Assembly (NCBI RefSeq): GCF_014204895.1
Contig: NZ_JACHMF010000001.1
Location: forward strand, 5,456,001 to 5,520,000
Source: Paractinoplanes abujensis
Lineage (GTDB): Bacteria > Actinomycetota > Actinomycetes > Mycobacteriales > Micromonosporaceae
Length of the DNA: 64,000 nucleotides
Direction of reading: 5' to 3'
Shown: positions 41,594 through 49,728 of the stretch, piece by piece
Numbering within the stretch: the stretch's first letter is position 1
How the letters are laid out: each line of letters begins with the position of its first letter
Translations under genes and position numbers: made by a program
Notes under the pieces: model-generated
What the model was told of the DNA's origin: nothing
Databases searched by the model: none
The model's input: the letters and a program-made list of their open reading frames with translations, nothing else

Positions 41594-42298
41594 ATGAGCG
41601 ACATGGAGAACGGACGTACGGCCCTGATCACGGGCGGCACGGGCGGCCTGGGCGTCGCCGTGGTGGAGGCTTTCGTAGCGGACGGATGGCGCGTGGTCGC
41701 TCCGGTTCGCGCCGGGTCCGTCGACAAGCTGCCCAAGGGTGCCGTGCCGCTGGTGGCCGACCTCACAGACGAGACCGACGTCACCACCGCGGTGTCCGCC
41801 GCCGTAACCGCGGGCGCGCCCGATCACCCGCTGCGCGCCGTGATCAACCTCGTCGGGGGGTTCGCCAGCGGGCCACTGATCGCCGAGGCGCCCTACGCGG
41901 GGCTGACGGCCCAGCTCGACCAGAATCTGCGCCCGACCTATCTCGTCACCCAGGCGGCCCTGCCCCACCTCGTCGACGCGGGCGGTGGCAGCATCGTCTG
42001 CGTCTCCTCCCGTACGGCGTTGTCGCCCTTCCCCGGTGGCTCGGCGTACGCGATCGCCAAGGCCGCCGTGCTCGCCTTCGCCGACTCCGTGGCCGTGGAG
42101 TACAAGTCGCGCAACGTGCGCTGCAACACGGTGCTGCCGAGCGTGATCGACACCGCGGTGAACCGGGCCGCGATGCCCGACGCCGACGTGGCGAAGTGGG
42201 TGCGGCCCGACGAGATCGCGCCCACGATCCTGTTCCTGGCGTCCGACGCCTCCGCACCCACCAGCGGCGCCCAGATTCCCGTCTACGGCCGGGCGTAG
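41594..42298 (+). CDS. Short-chain dehydrogenase/reductase
   Basis: 234 residues. NAD(P)-binding 'TGGTGGLG' (~14-21), 'NLVGG' (NNAG equivalent), catalytic Ser in 'VCVSSRTA' and Tyr-x3-Lys in 'AYAIAKAAV', then 'VLPSVIDT'. The substrate is unknown. ATG with GGGGG 5 nt upstream. Confidence 0.9.
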   Translation: MSDMENGRTALITGGTGGLGVAVVEAFVADGWRVVAPVRAGSVDKLPKGAVPLVADLTDETDVTTAVSAAVTAGAPDHPLRAVINLVGGFASGPLIAEAPYAGLTAQLDQNLRPTYLVTQAALPHLVDAGGGSIVCVSSRTALSPFPGGSAYAIAKAAVLAFADSVAVEYKSRNVRCNTVLPSVIDTAVNRAAMPDADVAKWVRPDEIAPTILFLASDASAPTSGAQIPVYGRA

Positions 42299-42303
42299 CG
42301 CCT

Positions 42304-43002
42304 CTACAGCGCCTCCGCGAGCTGATAGCCCGCCACGGCCAGGGCGGCCACCAGCGGGCCGCCGGCCAGGATCATGCCGCGGACCGAGCGGCCCGGCACC
42401 GGTGCGCCGCGGCGGGCCAGTTCGGCGCGGATGGCTGCGGCGACCTCGTCGGGCGTGCCGTTGGCGTCGATCACGACGAAGTCCGCGAACTCCGGCAGGG
42501 AGTGATAGGCGGCGCGGGCCGCGGCGAGGTATTCCATCGTCTCGCTGTCGTAACCGCGGGCCTCGATCCGCTCGTACGCGGTCTCGGGCGTCACGTCGAG
42601 CAGGAACGTCACGTCCGGGCGGGGGAAGAAACGGTAGGCCAGACGGGCCCGGCGCTCCGCGGCCGGTTTCGCCCCGCGGGCCCGCAGGCTCGCGTACTGG
42701 CAGAACGCGTACCGGTCCATCACCACGGTGCCGCCGGTGAGCGCCCGGCGCAGCAGCGTGCGCAGGATGGCCAGCCAGCGCAGCACCGCCTCGACGAGCA
42801 GCATCGGGCGGCGGCCGAGCAGGTCGTCGGCGTCGCTGCGGCCGAGCCGGACGGCCACCCGGCCGAACCAGTGCCGGCCGCCCGCGTTGCGCCGGTAGGC
42901 GGCGTTCAGGCCCTCGGCGCGCAGCTCGTCGGCCAGGCGGTGCGCCTGGGTCGTCTTGCCCGAGCCGTCCATGCCGACCAGCGCGATCGTCCGAGGGGTC
43001 AT
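42304..43002 (-). CDS. Thymidylate kinase-like protein with C-terminal membrane helix
   Basis: 232 residues. P-loop 'GMDGSGKTT' (~10-18), 'VVMDRYAFCQYAS' (the DRY/DRx motif) and 'FFPRPDVTFLLDVTPETAYERIEARGYDSE' lid give the dTMP kinase fold. The last ~25 residues ('ILAGGPLVAALAVAGYQLAEAL') are hydrophobic, a possible membrane anchor not usual for dTMP kinases. It may be a paralogue acting on another substrate rather than the essential tmk. ATG 43002. It is convergent with the SDR gene. Confidence 0.8.
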   Translation of the reverse strand: MTPRTIALVGMDGSGKTTQAHRLADELRAEGLNAAYRRNAGGRHWFGRVAVRLGRSDADDLLGRRPMLLVEAVLRWLAILRTLLRRALTGGTVVMDRYAFCQYASLRARGAKPAAERRARLAYRFFPRPDVTFLLDVTPETAYERIEARGYDSETMEYLAAARAAYHSLPEFADFVVIDANGTPDEVAAAIRAELARRGAPVPGRSVRGMILAGGPLVAALAVAGYQLAEAL

Positions 43003-43172
43003 GCCAACCAACGGTAACCGGCGGTCGCACGCGCCGTTTCTCCGGCGGCGGCCGACCCGGCGTACCAAAATGGGGTTTTGTCCGGTGACTCGCAGAGGTG
43101 GCGATTCAACGAGAGGCGGGCCGGGTAGTCGTATCCGACACCGAACCGCACACGTCGACAGGGGGAATCACC

Positions 43173-43754
43173 ATGCCGCACCGGGTGGACGAGGGTCTGG
43201 CCGGCACGCTCAAGAAGGTCGCGTCGACCTTGAAGGGCGCCGGCATACCGTTCGCGCTCGGCGGCAGTTTCGCGGTCTACGCGCACGGCGGCCACTCCAG
43301 CGATCACGACGTCGACTTCCTGCTGCGTGAGCAGGACAAGGAGCAGGCGCTGGCCGAGCTGGCCAAGGTCGGGTTCCGCACCGAGCAGCCGCCGGAGGAC
43401 TGGCTGGTCAAGGTCTACGACGAGGACCGGATGGTCGACCTCATCTATCGGCCCGTCGAGACCCCGGTGACCGACGAGACGCTCAACGACACCGAGCAGA
43501 TCTCGGTCGAGGCCATCTACATGCCGGTGCTCTCGGCGACCCAGCTGATGGTGCACAAGCTCATGAGCTACAGCCAGCACTACTGCGACTTCGCGACCGG
43601 CCTGCCGGTGGCCCGCTCGCTGCGGGAACTCATCGACTGGCCCCGGGTCCGCCGCGAGACCGAGAAATCACCGTACGCCGAGGCCTTCCTGATCCTGCTG
43701 GACCGGCTGGACGTCGTGCCGTACCCGGACGGCGAGGAAGCCCTCGCAAGCTGA
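43173..43754 (+). CDS. Nucleotidyltransferase-fold protein
   Basis: 193 residues. 'FALGGSFAVYAHGGHSSDHDVDFLL' is the GGS...DxD active-site pattern of pol-beta-type (MNT/DUF-like) nucleotidyltransferases, and 'RMVDLIYRPVE' could supply the third Asp. The C-terminal half is helical. Substrates in this fold range from tRNA and proteins to small molecules. GGGGGAA lies upstream of ATG 43173. It begins a close-packed operon with the BON-like and phosphoesterase genes. Confidence 0.8.
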   Translation: MPHRVDEGLAGTLKKVASTLKGAGIPFALGGSFAVYAHGGHSSDHDVDFLLREQDKEQALAELAKVGFRTEQPPEDWLVKVYDEDRMVDLIYRPVETPVTDETLNDTEQISVEAIYMPVLSATQLMVHKLMSYSQHYCDFATGLPVARSLRELIDWPRVRRETEKSPYAEAFLILLDRLDVVPYPDGEEALAS

Positions 43755-43770
43755 CCACTGAGGGGTTGGG

Positions 43771-44019
43771 ATGACCATCGACACCGATCTCGAGGCCGAG
43801 ATCCAGCGCCTGCTCACCGAGCACGACCGGATAGCCGAGCAGGGCATCACCGTGCAGCGCCGCGATCACCTGATCGTGCTCGGCGGCGAAGTGGAGAGCG
43901 CACAGCGCCGCGACGAGATCTGCAAGCAGATCTCCACCCACTTCCCGGACGTGGAGATCACGTGTGACATCGGCATCACGCGGGCCCAGGCGCCCAGCGA
44001 GGTGGAGGAGATTTCATGA
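43771..44019 (+). CDS. BON-like domain protein
   Basis: 82 residues. 'IQRLLTEHDRIAEQGITVQRRDHLIVLGGEVESAQRRDEICKQI' fits the BON fold, usually binding phospholipid or other ligands and often attached to membrane proteins; here it is alone and without signal sequence, so cytoplasmic. The stop overlaps the phosphoesterase start as ATGA. Confidence 0.8.
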   Translation: MTIDTDLEAEIQRLLTEHDRIAEQGITVQRRDHLIVLGGEVESAQRRDEICKQISTHFPDVEITCDIGITRAQAPSEVEEIS

Positions 44020-44774
44020 TCCGGATCGCCGCCGTGGGCGACGTCCACGTGGACAAGGACGTGGTGGGCCGCTACCGGCCCGCCCTGGAGGAACTGCCCG
44101 ACCGGGCCGACGCGCTGCTGGTGGCGGGTGACCTGACCCGCCACGGCACGCCGGAGGAGGCCCGCTGCTTCGCCAAGGAGTTCGGCGGGCTGGCCGTGCC
44201 GGTGGTGGCCGTGCTGGGCAACCACGACCACCAGAGCGACCAGCAGCAGCAGGTCACCGAGGTGCTCACCGACGCCGGGATCACCGTGCTGGAGGGTGCC
44301 GCGACCGTGCTGGAGATCCGCGGGCACCGGCTGGGCATCGCCGGCACCAAGGGCTTCGGCGGCGGGTTCGCCGGGGCCTGCGCGAGCAACTTCGGCGAGC
44401 GCGAGATGAAGGACTTCGTCGGCACGGCTGAGCGGTACGCGACCGTACTGGAAAACGCTCTGCAATCGGTGGAGTGCGACGCCCTGGTGGCGCTCACCCA
44501 CTACGCCCCGGTGCCGGAAACCCTGGTCGGCGAGCCGCTGGAGATCTACGCCTTCCTCGGCTGCTATCAGCTGGGCCGGGCCATCGACTCCGCCCCGACG
44601 GCGCTCGCCCTGCACGGGCACGCCCACCACGGCTCCGAGCGCGGCCGCACGCCCGGCGGGGTGCCCGTCCGCAACGTCGCGCACCCGGTGATCAAGCAGG
44701 CGTACAACGTCTATCAGCTGCTGTCCGAAGAGGTCGACGCCACACTTGTGGGCGCCGAAGAACCAGGTTTCTGA
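44016..44774 (+). CDS. Calcineurin-like metallophosphoesterase
   Basis: 252 residues. All metal-site motifs are present in order: 'GDVHVDKD', 'AGDLTRHG', 'LGNHDH', 'LTHYAP' and 'HGHAHHG'. It should hydrolyse a phosphodiester or phosphomonoester in the cytoplasm. It is coupled to the BON gene and 20 nt after comes a small membrane-protein gene. With the nucleotidyltransferase at the head of the operon it could form a synthesis/removal pair, which is speculation. Confidence 0.9.
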   Translation: MIRIAAVGDVHVDKDVVGRYRPALEELPDRADALLVAGDLTRHGTPEEARCFAKEFGGLAVPVVAVLGNHDHQSDQQQQVTEVLTDAGITVLEGAATVLEIRGHRLGIAGTKGFGGGFAGACASNFGEREMKDFVGTAERYATVLENALQSVECDALVALTHYAPVPETLVGEPLEIYAFLGCYQLGRAIDSAPTALALHGHAHHGSERGRTPGGVPVRNVAHPVIKQAYNVYQLLSEEVDATLVGAEEPGF

Positions 44775-44801
44775 TTTTCGCGGTTCGGGTATCGGATGTT
44801 C

Positions 44802-44945
44802 ATGGACCTAATTCTTTGGATTCTCGCAGTCATCCTGGTGGTCGCCGGTATCCTCGCGCTTTTCCGGCGGCAGCTGCTCTGGGGCATCGTGCTGATCATC
44901 GTCGGCCTCCTGGTGGGCCCCGGCGGCGTCAGCATCTTCACCTGA
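44802..44945 (+). CDS. GPGG-motif small membrane protein
   Basis: 47 residues, 'MDLILWILAVILVVAGILALF' then 'LLWGIVLIIVGLLVGPGGVSIFT': two membrane helices and the GPGG motif near the C-terminus. I recognise it as a short protein widespread in actinobacteria, of unknown function. ATG 44802 or 44796 are both possible. Followed by a terminator. Confidence 0.85.
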   Translation: MDLILWILAVILVVAGILALFRRQLLWGIVLIIVGLLVGPGGVSIFT

Positions 44946-44983
44946 TCGGCCCCCGCATCCCGCATCTGATCCCCCACTATCGA

Positions 44984-45020
44984 GAACCGGGCCACCCCAA
45001 CGGGTGGCCCGGTTCCGTTT
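44984..45020 (+). terminator. Terminator after the small membrane protein gene
   Basis: A perfect 14-bp stem (44984-44997 with 45002-45015), a CAAC tetraloop and a following CGTTT. Confidence 0.9.
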
Positions 45021-45115
45021 GTCCGGTCTGCCGCACTCGTCGTGCGATGCACCCCTCCGGATCGCTGACTGAATCACTTGCGGATATCCGTCGATCTTTT
45101 CCGCGAGGAGTGCCG

Positions 45116-45997
45116 GTGGCCGAGGTTCATCACTTCACGTACGGCGTCTTCAACCCGATCGCCGCCTTCCTGCTCGCCTTTCTGGGATCGTTCTTCGGGC
45201 TGCTGAGCACGGCCCGGGCCCGCGACGCGCGCACCCGCGGCCGTCGCAACCGCTGGCTGCTGATCGGCGCGTTCGCGATCGGAGGCGGCGCGATCTGGCT
45301 CATGCACTTCGCCGCCATGCTCGGCTTCGAGGTGCCGGCCAGCCCGGTGCGTTTCGACGTGCCGATGACCGTGGGCAGCCTGGTGCTGGCCGTCGTGGCG
45401 GTCGGCGCCGGCCTGCTGATCGTCGGGCACGGGCGGCGTACCCCGCCCAAGGTGGTTGCGGCCGGCGTGCTGACCGGCGGCGGTGTGCTCGCCATGCACT
45501 ACACCGGCATGCTCGGCATGCACGTCGCGGGCGAGATGCGCTACGACCTCGCGCTGGTGGGCGCCTCGGCCGTCATCGCCGTCGTGGCCTGCACCGTCGC
45601 GTTGTGGTTCACCGTCTCGGTGCGCGGGTGGGCCCCGATCAGCGGCGCCGCGGGGATCATGGCGGTGGCGGTGTGCGGCATGCACTACACCGGGATGGCC
45701 GCCCTGTCGGTGCGCCTCGACCCGGGCCTGCCGAGCGCGGTGTCGGGGCTGCGGCCGCTCACCCTGATCGTGCCGATCACCCTGATCACCGCGGCCACGA
45801 TCGTGGGGGTGGCGCTCAGCGCGCTGCAGGCGATGACCGAAGAGGAGTTCACCGACGGGGCCGGCACCCCGCGGCGCGGGGCGCACGCCGAGCCGGGCGG
45901 CAACCCCTGGTCGCTCAAGCAGGCCACGGCGGCCGCGACCGCCGCGCGCCGGCCCTCGCCCCGCCCGGTTCCGATGCGTACGCCCACCAACACCTGA
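45116..45997 (+). CDS. MHYT-domain membrane protein
   Basis: 293 residues with about seven membrane helices. MHYT-type motifs are visible as 'WLMHFAAML', 'LAMHYTGMLG' and 'CGMHYTGMAA', proposed to coordinate copper and sense O2, CO or NO. The usual GGDEF/EAL output is missing; the protein ends in an Ala/Arg/Pro-rich cytoplasmic tail. GAGGAG lies upstream of GTG 45116. The much longer open frame before it is not conserved. Confidence 0.88.
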   Translation: MAEVHHFTYGVFNPIAAFLLAFLGSFFGLLSTARARDARTRGRRNRWLLIGAFAIGGGAIWLMHFAAMLGFEVPASPVRFDVPMTVGSLVLAVVAVGAGLLIVGHGRRTPPKVVAAGVLTGGGVLAMHYTGMLGMHVAGEMRYDLALVGASAVIAVVACTVALWFTVSVRGWAPISGAAGIMAVAVCGMHYTGMAALSVRLDPGLPSAVSGLRPLTLIVPITLITAATIVGVALSALQAMTEEEFTDGAGTPRRGAHAEPGGNPWSLKQATAAATAARRPSPRPVPMRTPTNT

Positions 45998-46017
45998 CGC
46001 TCCGGTACGTTCTGCGC

Positions 46018-46734
46018 ATGGCGCCCCGGATGTTGCTGTCGATGCCGTTGCACGCGATCACCGAGGTGTACGGCGAGGCCGGCCTCCGCGAGCGGCTCCT
46101 GCTCGAACTCGAGACGTTTCCCGAGCCCGAGCGTGAGCAGTTGATCGAGGCGCTCGACCTGGCGGCCCGCCTGCACGCGGACGACCGCCGGGTGCGCGAG
46201 CCCTACCTCAACCACCTGCTCCGGGTGGCCATCAGGATCATCAAGTACTACGGCGTACGGGATGTCGACGTGCTCACCGCGGCCCTGCTGCACGACGCCG
46301 TCGAGGACCACCCGGGCGAGCTGTCCGGACTGGCCGCGGGCAGTCACGCCGAGCTGACCGAGGCGGCCGTGGCCGAACTGGCCCGGCGGTTCGGGCCGCG
46401 GGTGGCCGAACTCGTCAGCTCGGTCACCAACCCGGAGTACGACCCCGAACGCGACCGCCACGAGCAGTACCGGGCGCACGTGGCGGCCAGCCTGGAACGC
46501 GACCCGTGGGCCCGGGTGATCAAGGTCTCGGACTTCACCGACAACGGCGTGGGCGTGGTGCACACCACGCTCGACAAGGCCGTCCGGGCCGCCACGAAAT
46601 ACCGCCCGCTGGTGCCCAAGCTGCGTGAGCTGGTGGGACGGCCGGACACCCCGCTGTCGCTCGCGGCCAAGGACCACATCATGGATCAGCTCGACCTGGC
46701 CGAGGAGCGATTCGCCGCGATCCTCGATGACTAA
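46018..46734 (+). CDS. HD-domain phosphohydrolase (RelA/SpoT hydrolase-like)
   Basis: 238 residues. The HD pattern is seen as 'YLNHLLRVAI' (His), 'ALLHDAVEDHPGE' (HD..ED) and 'VIKVSDFTDN' (Asp), as in the (p)ppGpp hydrolase half of SpoT/Mesh1. The N-terminal ~45 residues have no counterpart. It may be a small alarmone or nucleotide hydrolase. TACGTT (46006-46011) lies 6 nt before the ATG, suggesting a leaderless transcript. Confidence 0.82.
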   Translation: MAPRMLLSMPLHAITEVYGEAGLRERLLLELETFPEPEREQLIEALDLAARLHADDRRVREPYLNHLLRVAIRIIKYYGVRDVDVLTAALLHDAVEDHPGELSGLAAGSHAELTEAAVAELARRFGPRVAELVSSVTNPEYDPERDRHEQYRAHVAASLERDPWARVIKVSDFTDNGVGVVHTTLDKAVRAATKYRPLVPKLRELVGRPDTPLSLAAKDHIMDQLDLAEERFAAILDD

Positions 46735-46746
46735 CGTGGTGGCATG
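46732..46746 (+). promoter_or_regulatory. Putative leaderless -10 of the alpha-glucosidase gene
   Basis: TAACGT (46732-46737) lies 6 nt before ATG 46744, overlapping the stop codon (46732-46734) of the HD-domain gene. Confidence 0.5.
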
Positions 46747-48345
46747 CTCGAACGCGACGAATGGTGGCGCGACGCCGTCATCTACCAGGTCTATCCCCGC
46801 TCCTTCGCCGACAGCGACGGGGACGGGATGGGTGACCTGCCCGGCATCACCGGCCGCCTGCCGCACCTGCGCGAGCTCGGCGTCGACGCCGTCTGGCTCT
46901 CCCCGTTCTATCCCTCGCCCCAGCACGACGCCGGTTACGACGTGGCCGACTACCGCGGGGTCGACCCGCGCTTCGGCGACCTGGGCGACGCCGACAAGCT
47001 GATCGCCGAGGCGCACAACCTGGGCCTGAAGATCATCGTCGATCTGGTGCCCAACCACACCTCCAGCGAGCACGCGTGGTTCCAGGCCGCGCTGGCCGCC
47101 GCCCCGGGCAGCCCGGAGCGCGAGCGGTACATCTTCCGCGACGGGGACGAACCCCCGAACTCGTGGCAGAGCGTCTTCGGCGGCAGTGCCTGGGAGCGGA
47201 CCCCGGACGGGCAGTGGTACCTGCACCTGTTCGACGTCAGCCAGCCCGACCTCAACTGGGACAACCCCGAGGTCCGGGAGGAGTTCCTGGCCATCCTCCG
47301 GTTCTGGCTCGACCGCGGCGTGGACGGTTTCCGGGTCGACGTCGCCCACGGGATGATCAAGGAAAAGAACCTGACCGACTGGACCAGCGCCAGCACGATC
47401 CTGGGCGGTCTCGACCCCGCCGGCCCGCCCCCGCCGATGTGGGACCAGGAGGGCGTGCACGAGATCTACCAGTCGTGGCGGCAGGTGCTCGACCAGTACC
47501 CCGGCGGCCGCATCCTCGTCGCCGAGGCGTGGGTGGCCCCGGCCAGCCGGCTGGCCCGCTACGTCCGCCCCGACGAGATGCACCAGGCGTTCAACTTCCC
47601 GTACCTGGAAGCGCCGTGGACACCGGCGGCGCTGCGCGCGGTCATCGACGAGTCGCTCGAGGCCAACGACGCCGTGGGCGCGCCCACCACCTGGGTACTG
47701 TCGAACCACGACGTGGTGCGGCACGCCAGCCGGCTCGGTTTCCCGGCCGGCACCCCGCGCATGCCCGGCATCGGCGCCGAGGACCCGCAGCCCGACGCCG
47801 CGCTCGGCCTGCGCCGGGCCCGGGCGGCCACGCTGCTCATGCTCGCGCTGCCCGGCTCGGCCTACCTCTATCAGGGCGAGGAGCTGGGGCTGCCCGAGCA
47901 CACCACGATGCCCGACGAGTTCCGCGAGGATCCGGCCTGGGAACGGTCGGGGCACGCGGAGCGCGGGCGCGACGGCTGCCGGGTACCGCTGCCGTGGGAG
48001 GCCGACGCCCCCTCGTACGGGTTCGGTCCGGCCGAGAAGTCCTGGTTGCCTCAGCCGGCGACGTGGGCCGAGTTCGCGCTCGACCGCCAGCAGGGGGTGG
48101 CCGGCTCGACGTGGGAGCTCTATCGCAGCGCGCTGGGCCTGCGGCGCGCGCACGGTCTGGGCCGTGGCACGGTGACCTGGCAGGACGGCGCGTTCGCCTT
48201 CCGCAACGGCGACGTGCTCGTGGTGACCAACTTCGGGGCCGAGGCGGTGGAGCTACCGGCCGGCGCCCGGGTCCTGCTGAGCAGCGAGCCCCTCGACGAC
48301 GACGGGCGGGTCCCCACCGACGTCACCGTCTGGGCGGCTCTCTGA
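46744..48345 (+). CDS. GH13 alpha-glucosidase
   Basis: 533 residues. The opening 'WWRDAVIYQVYPRSFADSDGDGMGDLPGI' and 'PNHTSSEH' are typical of oligo-alpha-1,4/1,6-glucosidases (GH13_30/31-like). Catalytic residues are Asp199 ('GFRVDVAH'), Glu261 ('VAEAW') and Asp323 ('LSNHDVVRH'). It should act on maltose or isomaltose-type sugars in the cytoplasm. The final 93 bp overlap the convergent MFS gene. Confidence 0.95.
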   Translation: MLERDEWWRDAVIYQVYPRSFADSDGDGMGDLPGITGRLPHLRELGVDAVWLSPFYPSPQHDAGYDVADYRGVDPRFGDLGDADKLIAEAHNLGLKIIVDLVPNHTSSEHAWFQAALAAAPGSPERERYIFRDGDEPPNSWQSVFGGSAWERTPDGQWYLHLFDVSQPDLNWDNPEVREEFLAILRFWLDRGVDGFRVDVAHGMIKEKNLTDWTSASTILGGLDPAGPPPPMWDQEGVHEIYQSWRQVLDQYPGGRILVAEAWVAPASRLARYVRPDEMHQAFNFPYLEAPWTPAALRAVIDESLEANDAVGAPTTWVLSNHDVVRHASRLGFPAGTPRMPGIGAEDPQPDAALGLRRARAATLLMLALPGSAYLYQGEELGLPEHTTMPDEFREDPAWERSGHAERGRDGCRVPLPWEADAPSYGFGPAEKSWLPQPATWAEFALDRQQGVAGSTWELYRSALGLRRAHGLGRGTVTWQDGAFAFRNGDVLVVTNFGAEAVELPAGARVLLSSEPLDDDGRVPTDVTVWAAL

Positions 48346-49719
48346 CCGGGCGGCCCGGCTCAGCAGGGCGGCGTGCGTGTCCTCCATGTCGCGCGCGACC
48401 GTCCTGCTGGCCAGCCAGAACATGACGCCGGTGGGCAGCCAGAACAGCTGGAAGGCGGCCAGCCCGACCGCGTAGTTGAGCGGGGGCGGGAAGGCGCCGG
48501 CCAGCCCGCGGAAGGCGGCCGCGACCATGATGTTGCCGCCCGCCCGGCCGAAGCCGTTGACCAGGTTGCCCAGGCTGTAGACAGTGCCGCGGTGCTCGGG
48601 CGGGTTGACGTCGGCGATCAGGGCGAACCAGTTGGGCGAGTTGGCCGACGTGAGCATCAGCGCGAAGATGGCGACGGCCAGGCAGAGCCCCACGGTGGGC
48701 TCGGTGAACACGTCGGCCAGGACGGCCCGGACGACCCCGCCCGTGCCGGCGCCGTCGGGCACGTCGATGCGCATCGGCACGAAGAACAGCACGATGTAGA
48801 ACGGCACGGCGGCCACGACCCCGAACGCCGCCACCAGCGCCCGGCCGCGGGGCGTGCGGCGTTGCAGGCGGTCGCCCACGAGGCCGCCCAGGATGGACAG
48901 GGCGCCGCCGGCCTGGAAGAGCGTGGCGAACACGCTGCCGATCACGATCGCCGTGCCGGCCGAATAGCCCTGGTCCTCGGCGCGCGAGCGGAACAGCACC
49001 GGCAGCCACACCAGCGAACCCAGGGCGATCTGCGCGGTGCTCCCCTGCAGGATCAGCCACACGTTCGTCCGCCGGCGCAGGATCAGCGGCAGGTGGTCGT
49101 GGTGGATGCGCTCGTCGTAGTCGACGCCGGCCAGCTCCGGCTGGGAGTCGCCGCGCGGCACGTTGTAGGTGAACAGGTAGGCCGCCGTGGCCACTCCGCC
49201 CGCGATCGCGGTGATCATGAACGGCTCGCGCCAGTTGGCGTGGCCGAGCAGACCGCCGATCAGGGTGCCGGCGAGCGTGCCGACGCCCTGGGACAGGCCC
49301 CAGAAGCTCATCACGAGCCCGCGGCGCTTGGGCGAGATGAGGTCGCTGACCACGGCGAAGCTCACCGACGCGACCGCACCCAGACCGAACGCGGCGACCA
49401 CCTGACTGGTCAGGAAGCTGGGATAGCTGCCGGAGAAGCCGGACCACGTCGTACCCGCGATCCAGATCAGCGTGCCGAGGATGAGCACCGGCTTGCGGTC
49501 GGTGCGATCCCCGGCGTACGCGAAACCGATGGCCGCGACCGCGCTGATCAGGAACATGATCGTGGTGGCGAGCGCGATGTGGCCCTCGCCCACCCCGAAG
49601 GCGTCGCCGATGCTGCCGTACAGCGGCGGCACCAGCCCGATCGCCACGTTGTCGAGCGAGGCGAGGACCACGAACACCACCACGCTGTACACGCGATGGG
49701 CGGTTCCTCCCCGGGTCAC
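48253..49719 (-). CDS. MFS transporter
   Basis: 488 residues with twelve hydrophobic helices; 'YAGDRTDRKPVLILGT' is motif A and 'SVSFAVVSDLISPKRRGLVMSFWGLSQGVGTLAGT' motif C-like. Related sequences include spinster-like and sugar/organic acid carriers; its position next to glucosidase and xylose genes suggests a sugar, but this is inference. GTG start. The last ~30 codons lie opposite the alpha-glucosidase 3' end. Confidence 0.88.
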   Translation of the reverse strand: MTRGGTAHRVYSVVVFVVLASLDNVAIGLVPPLYGSIGDAFGVGEGHIALATTIMFLISAVAAIGFAYAGDRTDRKPVLILGTLIWIAGTTWSGFSGSYPSFLTSQVVAAFGLGAVASVSFAVVSDLISPKRRGLVMSFWGLSQGVGTLAGTLIGGLLGHANWREPFMITAIAGGVATAAYLFTYNVPRGDSQPELAGVDYDERIHHDHLPLILRRRTNVWLILQGSTAQIALGSLVWLPVLFRSRAEDQGYSAGTAIVIGSVFATLFQAGGALSILGGLVGDRLQRRTPRGRALVAAFGVVAAVPFYIVLFFVPMRIDVPDGAGTGGVVRAVLADVFTEPTVGLCLAVAIFALMLTSANSPNWFALIADVNPPEHRGTVYSLGNLVNGFGRAGGNIMVAAAFRGLAGAFPPPLNYAVGLAAFQLFWLPTGVMFWLASRTVARDMEDTHAALLSRAARSESRPDGDVGGDPPVVVEGLAAQQDPGAGR

Positions 49720-49728
49720 CTCGAAAGG

